DNA from: Nocardioides sp.
GTDB lineage: Bacteria; Actinomycetota; Actinomycetes; Propionibacteriales; Nocardioidaceae
DNA: 64,000 nt
Direction of reading: 5' to 3'
Assembly: GCF_030150155.1 (NCBI RefSeq)
Contig: NZ_JASLGR010000059.1
Span: forward strand, 62,001-126,000
Shown: in pieces, positions 1 to 8,010 of the stretch
Numbering within the stretch: position 1 is the first letter of the stretch
How the letters are laid out: each line of letters begins with the position of its first letter
Made by a program: the position numbers and the translations under genes
Notes under the pieces: generated by a model
Told to the model about the DNA's origin: nothing
Seen by the model: only the letters and a program-made list of their open reading frames with translations
Database searches by the model: none

Positions 1-1099
1 CGTCGGCCAGGAGCTGCTTGGCCTTCGTGGTGTCGTAGGTGTAGACCGTGCTGGCCTTCTGGTAGCCCGCGTTGCCCTCGTCGAGGTACGAGGTGGCGGC
101 GGTGCCGTAGCCGTTGAGCGCCGTCTTGATGATCGAGTCGGTGTCGAGGGCGTAGTAGAGGGCCTGGCGGACCCGCTTGTCGTTGAACGGCGCAGCGGAG
201 TTGTTGAACATCAGGAAGGCCTGGTTGAAGGCCTGCTTGTCCGCGATCGTGTACTTGCCCTTGAGCGAGTCGACGTTGAGGTACGGGACAGCCTCGATGG
301 CCTGGACGCGACCGGCCTGCAGGTCGGCGATGCGCGCCGAGCCGTCGGTGTTGGTGTTCCAGGTCATGGTCTCGACCTTGGCGGTCTTCGAGCCGTTGTA
401 GTTCGGGTTCTTCTTCAGCTTGATCTCGGACTCCGAGGAGCTGACCAGCTGGAACGGACCCGAGCCGACCGGCTTGGTGTCGAAGGCGGTCGCCTTGTCA
501 GCGGTGTCGACCTGCGTCTTGGGGACGATCTTGACCACGGAGATCCGCGACGAGAAGAGAGGGAACTTCTCGTTGAGGGTGAACTTCACCGTGGTGGCGT
601 CGACGGCCTCGACCTTCTTGATGAAGGTGATGAAGCCCTGCATCAGCGGCGGAGCGGCCGGGTCGGCCGGCTTCAGGATGCGCTCGAAGGAGTAGGCCAC
701 GTCGTCCGCGGTGACGGCGGTGCCGTCGGAGAACTTCGCGCCGTCACGCAGCTGGACGGTGTAGGACAGGCCGTCCTTGCTGGCGACGGGCTCGGCCTTG
801 GCCAGAGCGAGGTAGGGCTGGCGAGTGACGGGATCGAGGTCGAGAAGACCCTCGAAGATGTGCTGGTTGACGTCGGTGGCAACCGCGCTCGAGGCGTTGG
901 CCGGGTCGAACCCGCTCGAGAGCGAGAACGCCAGGGTCGCCTGGATGCTGGTGGTGTCCTTGGACCCACCGGAGGTGCTGGTGGACTGGCTGCCACACGC
1001 AGCAAGGCCCAGCGTCAAAGCCAATCCTGCGGCTCCGGCCACGACGGCCTTGCCCACAGGACGAAAACCGCGCTTGGCGGTCTTGAGGGTGGTGCTCAC
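1..1099 (-). CDS. ABC transporter substrate-binding lipoprotein, family 5 (partial)
   Basis: Extracellular solute-binding lipoprotein of the peptide/nickel/oligosaccharide family (SBP_bac_5). The reading frame is open from a GTG at 1099 to the window edge, so the C-terminus is missing (366 codons seen). A GGAGG sits just upstream of the GTG. The N-terminus has a basic stretch, a hydrophobic core and a lipobox LAAC, so the protein should be lipid-anchored outside the membrane. Family hallmarks are present: GAKFSDGTAVTADDVAYSFE near residue 125 and NDKRVRQALYYALD near residue 315. It is divergent from the GntR regulator and its permeases are presumably beyond the window. The substrate is unknown; the neighbouring esterase and SIS genes suggest an acetylated oligosaccharide or amino sugar rather than a peptide, which is inference. 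Confidence 0.9.
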   Translation of the reverse strand, partial: MSTTLKTAKRGFRPVGKAVVAGAAGLALTLGLAACGSQSTSTSGGSKDTTSIQATLAFSLSSGFDPANASSAVATDVNQHIFEGLLDLDPVTRQPYLALAKAEPVASKDGLSYTVQLRDGAKFSDGTAVTADDVAYSFERILKPADPAAPPLMQGFITFIKKVEAVDATTVKFTLNEKFPLFSSRISVVKIVPKTQVDTADKATAFDTKPVGSGPFQLVSSSESEIKLKKNPNYNGSKTAKVETMTWNTNTDGSARIADLQAGRVQAIEAVPYLNVDSLKGKYTIADKQAFNQAFLMFNNSAAPFNDKRVRQALYYALDTDSIIKTALNGYGTAATSYLDEGNAGYQKASTVYTYDTTKAKQLLAD

Positions 1100-1117
1100 A
1101 TGTACCTCCACTTTTGG

Positions 1118-1140
1118 CATCAGACCTATGACGTCTGATG
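1118..1140. promoter_or_regulatory. Palindromic operator candidate for the GntR regulator
   Basis: Perfect inverted repeat CATCAGAC-N7-GTCTGATG in the 93-bp gap between the binding-protein gene (leftward) and the GntR gene (rightward). A looser outer pair GGCAT/ATGCC flanks it. Its position between divergent genes and its symmetry fit an autoregulatory GntR/FadR-type site; binding itself is inferred. Confidence 0.5.
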
Positions 1141-1192
1141 TCTTATGCCTTAGGGTGAGCCTGACACGGCTCCAACCGAAGGGTCAAGCACC

Positions 1193-1945
1193 ATGGTGAA
1201 AATCGTCACTCAAGATGCACTCAGTGGTTCGCCGCGCCCGCGTGGCACGTCCATGCGCGAGCACATGGCCGATCAGATCAAGCAGTTCATCATCCGTAAT
1301 GAGCTCCGCCCCGGCGATCCGCTCCCCACCGAAGCCGAGCTGTGCGACGAGCTGGGTGCCAGTCGCTCCAGCGTGCGCGAGGCGGTGAAGGTGCTCGCCG
1401 CCCTCGACATCGTGGAGGTCCGCCACGGCCACGGTACCTACGTCGGGAAGATGTCGATGGCGGCGCTCGTGGAGAGCCTCGCCTTCCGCGGCTTCCTCAG
1501 CCGCAAGAGCGACTACAACATCATCTCCGAGCTCGTCGACGTCCGCTCCACCCTGGAGCAGGGCTTCGCCGATGCCCTGGTCGCCAGCCCCTCGAGCGCG
1601 CAGAGCACCCGCCTCCAGGAGCTCGCCGGCGGGATGCTGGCCAAGGCCCAGCGCGGCGAGGAGTTCATCGAGATCGACCGCGCCTTCCACCTCGCGCTGA
1701 TGGAGCCGCTGGCCAACAGCCTGCTCCTTCAGCTCACCGGCGCCTTCTGGGACGTGCACGCCATCGTGGCCCCCGGACTGCCGACCCGCGCCGACAACCT
1801 GCTGCTCACCGCCCGGCTGCACCAGAACATCGCCGAGCGGGTCGCCGTCGGCGACGCCACCGGGCTGCGCGAGGCGATCGCCGCGCACTACCAACCCATC
1901 CGCTCCACGATCTCCTCGGAGATCTCCTCCCCCACGAAGGACTGA
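1193..1945 (+). CDS. GntR/FadR-family transcriptional regulator
   Basis: DNA-binding regulator of 250 residues. The N-terminal winged helix-turn-helix (about 20-90) contains PGDPLPTEAELCDELGASRS and SVREAVKVLAALDIVEVRHG, the typical GntR signature. It is followed by an all-helical FCD ligand-binding domain (about 95-235), placing it in the FadR subfamily. Translation starts at the ATG at 1193; a later in-frame ATG at 1253 is possible. The esterase starts 3 nt after its stop, and the solute-binding gene is divergent, so it probably controls both in response to a small sugar or acid. The palindrome at 1118-1140 is a good candidate site. Confidence 0.9.
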   Translation: MVKIVTQDALSGSPRPRGTSMREHMADQIKQFIIRNELRPGDPLPTEAELCDELGASRSSVREAVKVLAALDIVEVRHGHGTYVGKMSMAALVESLAFRGFLSRKSDYNIISELVDVRSTLEQGFADALVASPSSAQSTRLQELAGGMLAKAQRGEEFIEIDRAFHLALMEPLANSLLLQLTGAFWDVHAIVAPGLPTRADNLLLTARLHQNIAERVAVGDATGLREAIAAHYQPIRSTISSEISSPTKD

Positions 1946-1948
1946 TCA

Positions 1949-2926
1949 GTGCCGCAGTTCGACCTCCCGCTGGAGACCCTGCGCGAGTACCGCTCCGAGC
2001 GCACCGCACCGGCGGACTTCGACGACTTCTGGGCCTCCACCCTCGGCGAGCTCTCGTCGGTCCCGCTCGACGTCACCCTCACGCCGCACCCGTTGGGCCT
2101 GACGGCCATCACGGCGTACGACGTCTCCTTCACGGGCTTCGGAGGGCAGCGGATCAACGGATTCCTGCTCCGTCCCGCCACCGAGGTCGCCCCCGACCCG
2201 GTGCCGGTCGTGGTCCAGTACCTCGGCTACGGCGACGGCACCGGCTCCCCGCTGGACTGGCTGGCGCTGCCCGCCGCCGGCTTCGCCACCCTGGTGATGG
2301 ACACCCGCGGCCAGGGTGCCCGCGCCCGGCGCGCCGGTCACACCGGTGACGAGGGCGGCTCGAACTCCGCCCACGTCGAGGGCTTCCTGACCAAGGGCGT
2401 GCTCGACCGCGAGGACTACTACTACCGGCGCGTCTTCACCGACGCCGTCCGGGCGGTCGCCGCCGCAGCCACGATCGAGGGCCTCGACGCCGACCGGATC
2501 GCCGTGCTCGGCACCTCCCAGGGCGGTGGCATCGCCCTGGCCGCCGGAGCGCTCGCGCCCGGCGTCAAGGCGGTCGTGACCAACGTGCCGTTCCTGTGCC
2601 ACTACAGCCGGGCCGCGTCGATCACCGACTCGGCGCCGTACCGCGAGCTGACCTGGTTCCTGGGCAACCACCGCGCCCAGGCCGACCAGGCCCTGGCCAC
2701 CCTCGACTACTTCGACGGCGTGAACTTCGCCGCCCGTGCCACCGCACCGGCGCTCTTCTCCGTCGCCCTGATGGACGACGTCTGCCCGCCGTCGACGGTC
2801 TTCGCCGCCTTCAACGCGTACACCGCGGCGAAGGAGATCGAGGTCTACCCGTTCAACAAGCACGAAGGTGGCGGCCTGGCTCAGGACGAGCTGACCATCA
2901 CCTGGCTGCGCGACCAGCTGGCCTGA
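1949..2926 (+). CDS. Acetylxylan esterase / cephalosporin-C deacetylase family hydrolase
   Basis: Alpha/beta hydrolase of the AXE1 family (325 aa, normal length), which removes O-acetyl groups from acetylated oligosaccharides. The GTG start lies 3 nt after the regulator's stop. The nucleophile elbow GTSQGGG places Ser190; Asp276 or Asp277 in MDDVCPP and His305 in NKHEGG complete the likely triad. The oxyanion-region motif YLGYGDGTG near residue 91 is also typical. There is no signal peptide, so it should act in the cytoplasm on imported substrates. It is cotranscribed with the GntR gene and probably with the SIS gene 62 nt downstream. The actual substrate cannot be read from sequence. Confidence 0.88.
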   Translation: MPQFDLPLETLREYRSERTAPADFDDFWASTLGELSSVPLDVTLTPHPLGLTAITAYDVSFTGFGGQRINGFLLRPATEVAPDPVPVVVQYLGYGDGTGSPLDWLALPAAGFATLVMDTRGQGARARRAGHTGDEGGSNSAHVEGFLTKGVLDREDYYYRRVFTDAVRAVAAAATIEGLDADRIAVLGTSQGGGIALAAGALAPGVKAVVTNVPFLCHYSRAASITDSAPYRELTWFLGNHRAQADQALATLDYFDGVNFAARATAPALFSVALMDDVCPPSTVFAAFNAYTAAKEIEVYPFNKHEGGGLAQDELTITWLRDQLA

Positions 2927-2988
2927 GCGCACTCCCCGCTCCCGCCCAGCCTCATCCGACCCCACCCCCACTCGGAGGACGAACCCCC

Positions 2989-4029
2989 ATGACGACCCAG
3001 CCCGTCGGCGCCCAGATGGCCGCCGAGATCGCCGAGCAGCCCGCCGCCCTGGCACGGCTCCTGGCCGACACCACCGCGATCGCCGAGATCGCCCAGAAGA
3101 TCAAGGACGCCAACCCCCGCTTCGTCCTGCTCGCCGCGCGCGGCACCAGCGACAACGCGGCGCTGTACGCCAAGTACCTGATCGAGGTCTCCCTCGGTCT
3201 GCCGGTCGGCCTGGTCTCCCCCTCCACGCTCACCGTCTACGGCGCCCAGCCCGAGATGGCCGACGTGGTGTGGATCGCCGTCAGCCAGTCCGGCGGCTCG
3301 CCCGACCTGGTGCAGTCCACCGCCGTCGCCCGTGAGCGTGGCGCGCTGACCATCTCGGTGACCAACAACCCGGCCTCGCCGCTGGCCGAGGCCGCCGAGC
3401 TCGGCATCGACATCCTGGCCGGCCCTGAGCTGGCGGTGGCGGCGACCAAGACCTACACCAGCCAGCTGCTGGCACTGTGGCTGCTGGTCGACTTCTGGCG
3501 CGGTGGCGACGGCTCGGCCGCCGCGGTGCTGCCCGAGCTGGCCCAGGGCCTGCTCGAGGTCGGCGGCATCGAGGAGATCGCCAACCGCAACCGGTTCGCG
3601 ACCAGCCTGATCTGCACCGGTCGCGGCTACTCCTACCCGACCGCCTGCGAGGCGGCCCTGAAGCTGATGGAGACGTCGTACTTCCCGGCGCAGGCCTTCT
3701 CCGGTGCCGACCTGCTGCACGGCCCGCTCGCCGTGGTCGACGCCGACCAGCCCGTCCTCGCGATCGTCGGCCCCGGTGCCGGCGGTGCGGCGATGGGCCA
3801 GACCCTGGAGCGTCTGGTCGGCGCCCAGGCCGAGCTCACCATCATCGGCGACGCCTCCGGTGTCGCCTCCCCCAGCGCCGTGGTGCCGCTGCCGACCGAG
3901 ATCCCCGAGGAGCTTTCCCCGATCCTCGAGATCATCCCGGTCCAGCGTCTGGCCCACGCGCTCTCGATCGCGCGGCATCTGAACCCGGATGCTCCGCGTG
4001 GCCTCGCGAAGGTGACCAGCACCCTCTGA
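2989..4029 (+). CDS. Double SIS-domain sugar-phosphate isomerase/deaminase-like protein
   Basis: Cytosolic 346-residue protein with two SIS (sugar isomerase) domains, about 35-165 and 195-330. AARGTSDNAALYAKYL and SQSGGSPDLVQS in the first half are the phosphosugar-binding loops. The organisation equals the isomerase half of GlmS without the glutaminase domain, as in AgaS or NagB-II-type enzymes that isomerise or deaminate amino-sugar phosphates. The ATG at 2989 has a GGAGG nine nt upstream (2975-2979). As the last gene of the regulator-esterase-SIS cluster, it would process the phosphorylated sugar after uptake and deacetylation; this pathway role is inference. Confidence 0.85.
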   Translation: MTTQPVGAQMAAEIAEQPAALARLLADTTAIAEIAQKIKDANPRFVLLAARGTSDNAALYAKYLIEVSLGLPVGLVSPSTLTVYGAQPEMADVVWIAVSQSGGSPDLVQSTAVARERGALTISVTNNPASPLAEAAELGIDILAGPELAVAATKTYTSQLLALWLLVDFWRGGDGSAAAVLPELAQGLLEVGGIEEIANRNRFATSLICTGRGYSYPTACEAALKLMETSYFPAQAFSGADLLHGPLAVVDADQPVLAIVGPGAGGAAMGQTLERLVGAQAELTIIGDASGVASPSAVVPLPTEIPEELSPILEIIPVQRLAHALSIARHLNPDAPRGLAKVTSTL

Positions 4030-4065
4030 TCCCTTCCGAGCCACTGACCCCAGGCGCATGGGGTT

Positions 4066-4104
4066 GGGAACGCCACCGTCACCACCCAGGGCGGTGGCGT
4101 TCCC
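4066..4104. terminator. Bidirectional hairpin terminator
   Basis: Perfect 13-bp stem GGGAACGCCACCG / CGGTGGCGTTCCC with a 13-nt loop, followed by a short T-containing stretch on the + side. It lies between the convergent SIS gene and the hypothetical gene ending at 4138, so it can serve both. Confidence 0.75.
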
Positions 4105-4137
4105 CATTTCGCCAGGCCGGCGTGGGTCAGGGTGACG

Positions 4138-4647
4138 TCAACCGAGCAGGGTCGCCAGCGCCGAGCGCAGGGCGCGAGCACCGTCGATCGTCAGCACCGG
4201 CGCGGTGCCGGCCAGCTCGTCGACGTACAGGAAGGCGGGGTCCCAGGTCAGACCGGCCTTGCGCACGATCTTCTCGCTGGTCTCGGTGGTGACCTTGTAG
4301 CCCAGGCCGAGGCGGCCCGAGGCGACCTGGAGCACCTGCACCGGTACGCCGGCCTTGAGCGGGCGACGCGGCGTGCCGAGCACGTCGCAGATGTCGTTGA
4401 GCACCATCTGCTCGGTCTCCGGCTCGGGGACGTGGGTCCGCACCGGCTTCGGGGCCGGAGCGGGCTTCTCCGCGACGGCGAGGCCCTCGGCGGCGGTGAC
4501 GGCCGCGACGACCTCGGCGGCCTTGCGCGGCCGGGCCAGGGAGGCCTTCTTCGCCGGCTTGGACTTCTCTGGGATCGGGATCGGGTCGCATCCCATCACG
4601 CAGAAGGCCGAGTTACGGCCGTGGACACATTCGGCGTACTTCGCCAT
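4138..4647 (-). CDS. Hypothetical protein with Cys-rich N-terminus
   Basis: Unrecognised 169-residue protein. The ATG at 4647 is preceded by GAGGAGG at good spacing. The first 21 residues carry three cysteines (C7, C16, C20) plus a histidine, in ECVHGRNSAFCVMGCDP, which could bind a metal. Residues 25-75 are Lys/Ala/Pro-rich and likely disordered. The C-terminal half (about 80-169) looks folded, with LNDICDVLG near 85 and a repeated pattern of short strands and helices; it may be a small DNA-associated domain, but I cannot name a family. It lies 89 nt downstream of trpF on the same strand and probably has its own promoter. Confidence 0.65.
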   Translation of the reverse strand: MAKYAECVHGRNSAFCVMGCDPIPIPEKSKPAKKASLARPRKAAEVVAAVTAAEGLAVAEKPAPAPKPVRTHVPEPETEQMVLNDICDVLGTPRRPLKAGVPVQVLQVASGRLGLGYKVTTETSEKIVRKAGLTWDPAFLYVDELAGTAPVLTIDGARALRSALATLLG

Positions 4648-4736
4648 CGAACGTCCTCCTCGAGCCGACCACCGGCTCCGACCCAAGTATTCCGCACCGC
4701 CGGCCCACACCCCGCACTCGCGGGATGTGGAGGTGG

Positions 4737-5339
4737 TCACGCTCGGGCGTGGGCGACGAACGCGCGGATCAGGTCCGAGGACTTCTCCCCTGGCGCCGAC
4801 TCGACACCGCTGGAGACGTCGACACCCCACGGCGCGACGGCGGCGATCACCTCGGCGACGTTGTCGGGCGAGAGGCCACCGGCGACCATCCAGTGCCCGT
4901 CCAGGTCGAGGTCGGCGAGCGGTGAGAGGTCCCAGCGCTCCCCCGAGCCGGCCTTCGGCGCGTCCAGGAGCAGCGCCTCCTCCCCCCAGACCCCGATCTC
5001 CAGGGGCGGCTGGGCGGCCAGGGAGGTCGCCCGCCACACCCGCGGCAGGATCGCCCGGGCCGCCTCGAAGTCGGCTTCGGCGTAGGCCTTGCCGTGCAAC
5101 TGCAGTACGTCGAACCCGAGCCGCTTCACGATCGTGGCGGCGTCGGCGGCCGCCATGTCGTTGACCACCAGCACGGTGTCGACCCGACCTGCGGCCGTCG
5201 CGATCACGGCCGAGGCCTCGGCCTCGGACGCCCGACGGGCGCTGGTCGCGTTCATCACGACGCCGACGGCATCGGCACCGGCGTCGATCGCCACCTGGGT
5301 GTGCTCGGCGGTGCGCAGGCCACAGATCTTCACGTACAC
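4737..5339 (-). CDS. trpF: Phosphoribosylanthranilate isomerase
   Basis: TrpF converts N-(5-phosphoribosyl)anthranilate to the carboxyphenylamino-deoxyribulose phosphate, the third step of tryptophan synthesis, in the cytoplasm. The 200-residue length and TIM-barrel motifs fit: VKICGLRTAEH at the N-terminus with the catalytic Cys, VLQLHG near 114, VAGGLSPDNVAEVI near 153 and GVDVSSGVES near 173. The gene stands alone here, separate from other trp genes, with the Cys-rich hypothetical gene downstream. Isolated trpF is common in actinomycetes. Confidence 0.93.
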   Translation of the reverse strand: MYVKICGLRTAEHTQVAIDAGADAVGVVMNATSARRASEAEASAVIATAAGRVDTVLVVNDMAAADAATIVKRLGFDVLQLHGKAYAEADFEAARAILPRVWRATSLAAQPPLEIGVWGEEALLLDAPKAGSGERWDLSPLADLDLDGHWMVAGGLSPDNVAEVIAAVAPWGVDVSSGVESAPGEKSSDLIRAFVAHARA

Positions 5340-5409
5340 GGCGACCAGTCTCTCAGTCGACTGGTCGCCGTGTCGCGCGGGTTATGCGGGTGGAACGCCG
5401 CGGAGCAGG

Positions 5410-6174
5410 TCAGCCGAAGAACGCCTGGCCGCCGTCGAGCGGGATGGTGGCGCCGGTGAGATAACGCAGGTCGGGGCTGACCAGGGCGACCACGGCACGG
5501 CCGATGTCGTCCTCGCAGTCGCCGATCCGGCGCATCGGGATGGCGGCCACGAACTCCTCGGCCTCCTCGGGGTTCGCCTCGGTCCAGCCCTTGAGGCCGG
5601 GCGAGAGCGCGTGCGGCGCGATCGAGTTGACCCGGATGCCGTCGACCGCCCATTCGGCGGCGGCGGTGCGCGAGAGCGAGCGCAGGGCCTGCTTGGCGGC
5701 GGCGTACGCGCCATAGGTGGTCGGGTCCCAGCGCACCATCGCCGAGGTGACGAGGTTGACGATGGAGCCGTCACCGGTGGCCTTGAGGTGCGGGTGGGCG
5801 GCCTTCATCAGGGAGAACGCGGCGAACGGGCCGGTGAGGAAGCCCTTCTGGAAGGCGCGGTCGCTGAGGTCGAGCAGGGTCCCGTAGGCGCCCGCGTAGG
5901 CGTTGTTGACCAGGATGTCGAGGCGACCGAAGCGCTCCACGACGGCCTCGACGAGGCCGGGCAGGGACGCGGTGTCGGCGACGTCGATCTCGAACGCCTC
6001 CGCCTCGACGCCACGCTCGCGGACCAGGCGGCAGGTCTCCTCCAGCTTGGCGGCGGTGCGGCCGACGACGGCGATCGAGACGCCCTCGGTCGCCAACGCC
6101 AAGGCGATGCCCTGTCCCACGCCCTGTCCGGCGCCGGTGATCAGTGCCACCCGCCCTGCCATCCGCTGCTGCAT
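5410..6174 (-). CDS. Short-chain dehydrogenase/reductase (SDR)
   Basis: Classical NAD(P)-dependent SDR of 254 residues. The cofactor motif TGAGQGVG lies near residue 14, the NNAYAG strand-4 motif near 90, and the catalytic YAAAK around 158, with a Ser upstream in VTSAM. The C-terminal LDGGQAFFG is typical of FabG-like SDRs. Substrate unknown. It is divergent from another SDR at 6311 across a 136-bp spacer. The annotated ATG MQQRM could be replaced by the second Met at residue 5. Confidence 0.88.
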   Translation of the reverse strand: MQQRMAGRVALITGAGQGVGQGIALALATEGVSIAVVGRTAAKLEETCRLVRERGVEAEAFEIDVADTASLPGLVEAVVERFGRLDILVNNAYAGAYGTLLDLSDRAFQKGFLTGPFAAFSLMKAAHPHLKATGDGSIVNLVTSAMVRWDPTTYGAYAAAKQALRSLSRTAAAEWAVDGIRVNSIAPHALSPGLKGWTEANPEEAEEFVAAIPMRRIGDCEDDIGRAVVALVSPDLRYLTGATIPLDGGQAFFG

Positions 6175-6192
6175 GCCTTCACCCTTTCTCGT

Positions 6193-6206
6193 GCGCCGTA
6201 CGGCGC
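6193..6206. promoter_or_regulatory. 14-bp perfect palindrome between divergent SDR genes
   Basis: GCGCCGTACGGCGC is a perfect 14-bp palindrome located 18 bp upstream of the leftward SDR start. Short GC palindromes arise easily in such DNA, but its position fits an operator for a TetR-like repressor. No regulator is encoded next to it. Confidence 0.25.
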
Positions 6207-6310
6207 GGTCAGTGTCGCGTCAGCCATCGTGGGCGGTGCCCGGGGACCGAGGCGTGGACGATCCCAGTGACCGGGCCCACATCACACCGCGGCGTCGTTA
6301 GAGTCCGAGC

Positions 6311-7057
6311 GTGGATCTTCGACTGTCCGGCGCCCGGGCCCTGATCACCGGCGGCAACCGCGGCATCGGCCTGGCCACGGCGACGGCGTTGGCCGCCGAG
6401 GGGGCCTCGGTCGTGCTGCTGGGCCGCGACCTCGGCGCACTCGAGGCGGCTGCGGCGGCGATCGGTCAGGGTGCCTCTACGGTCAGCGCCGACACCACCG
6501 ACGACGACGCCGTACGCCGAGCAGTGGACGAGGCCGCCGGCCGGCTCGGTGGCCTGGACGTGGTGGTCAATGCCGCTGCACCGCGTGCCACCACCCCGGT
6601 CGCGCCCGGCCTGGCGGGGTTGGACGACCACGACTTCCTGACCCAGGTCGACACCAAGGCGTTGGGCTACGCCCGGGTGGTGCGGGCCGCGGCGCCGTAC
6701 CTGCGCGACGGTGGCGGCCGGGTGGTGAACGTGTCGGGGACCAATGCCCGCACCACCGGCGCGATCGCCGGCAGCGTGCGCAACATCGCCGTGGTGGCGA
6801 TCTCCAAGAGCCTGGCCGACGAGCTCGGCCCCAGCGGCGTCACGGTGACCTGCGTGCACCCGGGCCTGACGGTGACCGAGCGGGTCGCCGGTGACGCCGA
6901 CTACGCCGAGGCCGCCTCGCACAACGCCCTGGGGCGTCCGGTCGAGGCCGAGGAGGTCGCGCGAGTGATCACGTTCCTTGCCTCCCCGCACGCGGCGATC
7001 ATGAACGGCGCCGTGATCACGGTCGACGGCGGGACGCCCGGCCCGATCTGGGCCTGA
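6311..7057 (+). CDS. Atypical SDR-family protein lacking catalytic Tyr/Lys
   Basis: 248-residue Rossmann-fold SDR starting at GTG 6311. The cofactor motif TGGNRGIG (about 12-19) and the NAAAP strand motif are intact, so nucleotide binding is likely. In the active-site region the sequence reads AGSVRNIAVVAISKSLA where a classical SDR has YSASKAAVVALSKSLA; the Tyr and Lys of YxxxK are replaced by Gly and Asn. A subgroup of actinobacterial SDRs shares this RN-type motif. It may work by a different mechanism or act as a binding protein. It ends 15 nt from the convergent stress-type SDR. Confidence 0.82.
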   Translation: MDLRLSGARALITGGNRGIGLATATALAAEGASVVLLGRDLGALEAAAAAIGQGASTVSADTTDDDAVRRAVDEAAGRLGGLDVVVNAAAPRATTPVAPGLAGLDDHDFLTQVDTKALGYARVVRAAAPYLRDGGGRVVNVSGTNARTTGAIAGSVRNIAVVAISKSLADELGPSGVTVTCVHPGLTVTERVAGDADYAEAASHNALGRPVEAEEVARVITFLASPHAAIMNGAVITVDGGTPGPIWA

Positions 7058-7072
7058 GGCGGCCGCCGGGGC

Positions 7073-7933
7073 CTAGAAGACGGGCTGCCCCCCGGTCACC
7101 CCGAGCACCGTCCCGGAGACATAGCTGGCATCAGCCTGCGAAGCCAGGAAGACGAACGCGGGGGCGACCTCTGCTGGCTGCCCCGCGCGACCGAGTGGCG
7201 TGTTCGCACCGAACGACTCGATCTTCTCCACAGGCTGAGTGGCAGGCTGCAGCGGCGTCCAGATCGGACCGGGGGCGACCGCGTTGACCCGGATGCCCTG
7301 CGGTCCCAGCTCGGCGGCAAGGTTGACCGTGAGGTTGTTGATCGCGGCCTTCGTGGCCGCGTAGTCCAACAGACTGGTGGAGGGCTGGAAGGCCTGGATC
7401 GAGGAGTTGTTGATGATGGCCGAGCCGGGATCCAGGTGCGGTACGGCGGCACGGGTGAGCCAGAGCAACGCGAAGACATTGGTTCTGAAGGTGCGCTCCA
7501 ACCGGTCGTCACTCATGTCCTCCAGGCCAGGATCGCGCGCGGTCTGGAACCCGGCGTTGTTCACCAGGAGGTCGAGACCGCCGAGCGCGGAGAGTGTCGT
7601 CTCGATCACCCTGTCGCAGGTCGAGCGATCACGCAGGTCCGCCTCGATCGGCACCGCGAGCATGCCCGCCGACTCGACCAGTCTGACGGTGACCTCCGCG
7701 TCGTCGCGCTCCTCGGGAAGGTGGGTGAAGGCCACCGCAGACCCCTCGCGTGCAAACGCGAGCGCCACGGCACGGCCGATCCCCGAGTCGCCTCCGGTGA
7801 TCAGCGCCCGCCGTCCGCGTAGCCGTCCGGCGCCGACGTACGAATCCTCGCCGTGGTCCGGCACCGGCAGCATCGCGTCAGTACGCCCCGGAGGCTCCTG
7901 CTGCTGAGCTGGGAAACGTGGCTGGTCAGTCAT
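7073..7933 (-). CDS. General-stress-type SDR (YhdF/Gsp39-like)
   Basis: SDR of 286 residues with the roughly 40-residue N-terminal extension (Pro/Gln-rich, MLPVPDHGEDSY) seen in the YhdF/GspA39 group, general stress proteins in Bacillus. The cofactor motif TGGDSGIG lies near 47, the NNAGFQ motif near 130, and the catalytic YAATK near 198. The product is probably a soluble NAD(P)-dependent alcohol or aldose oxidoreductase; substrate unknown. A promoter of SigB type (GTCT-N15-GGGTAC) lies upstream at 7986-8010, overlapping the end of the glycosyltransferase gene, and GAGGAGG precedes the ATG. Confidence 0.88.
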   Translation of the reverse strand: MTDQPRFPAQQQEPPGRTDAMLPVPDHGEDSYVGAGRLRGRRALITGGDSGIGRAVALAFAREGSAVAFTHLPEERDDAEVTVRLVESAGMLAVPIEADLRDRSTCDRVIETTLSALGGLDLLVNNAGFQTARDPGLEDMSDDRLERTFRTNVFALLWLTRAAVPHLDPGSAIINNSSIQAFQPSTSLLDYAATKAAINNLTVNLAAELGPQGIRVNAVAPGPIWTPLQPATQPVEKIESFGANTPLGRAGQPAEVAPAFVFLASQADASYVSGTVLGVTGGQPVF

Positions 7934-7985
7934 CGAGACCTCCTCATCTGGGCAACCCGGTCGGTCCGGGCGATCTGGTCACGCA

Positions 7986-8010
7986 GTACCCACGCACTGA
8001 GTGCTCAGAC
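7986..8010 (-). promoter_or_regulatory. SigB-type promoter for the stress SDR
   Basis: On the minus strand: GTCT-N15-GGGTAC, an exact match to the GNNT-N14..16-GGGTAC pattern known for Streptomyces SigB-group promoters. The predicted start gives a leader of about 45 nt before the SDR ATG at 7933. It straddles the stop codon of the upstream glycosyltransferase gene. Confidence 0.65.
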
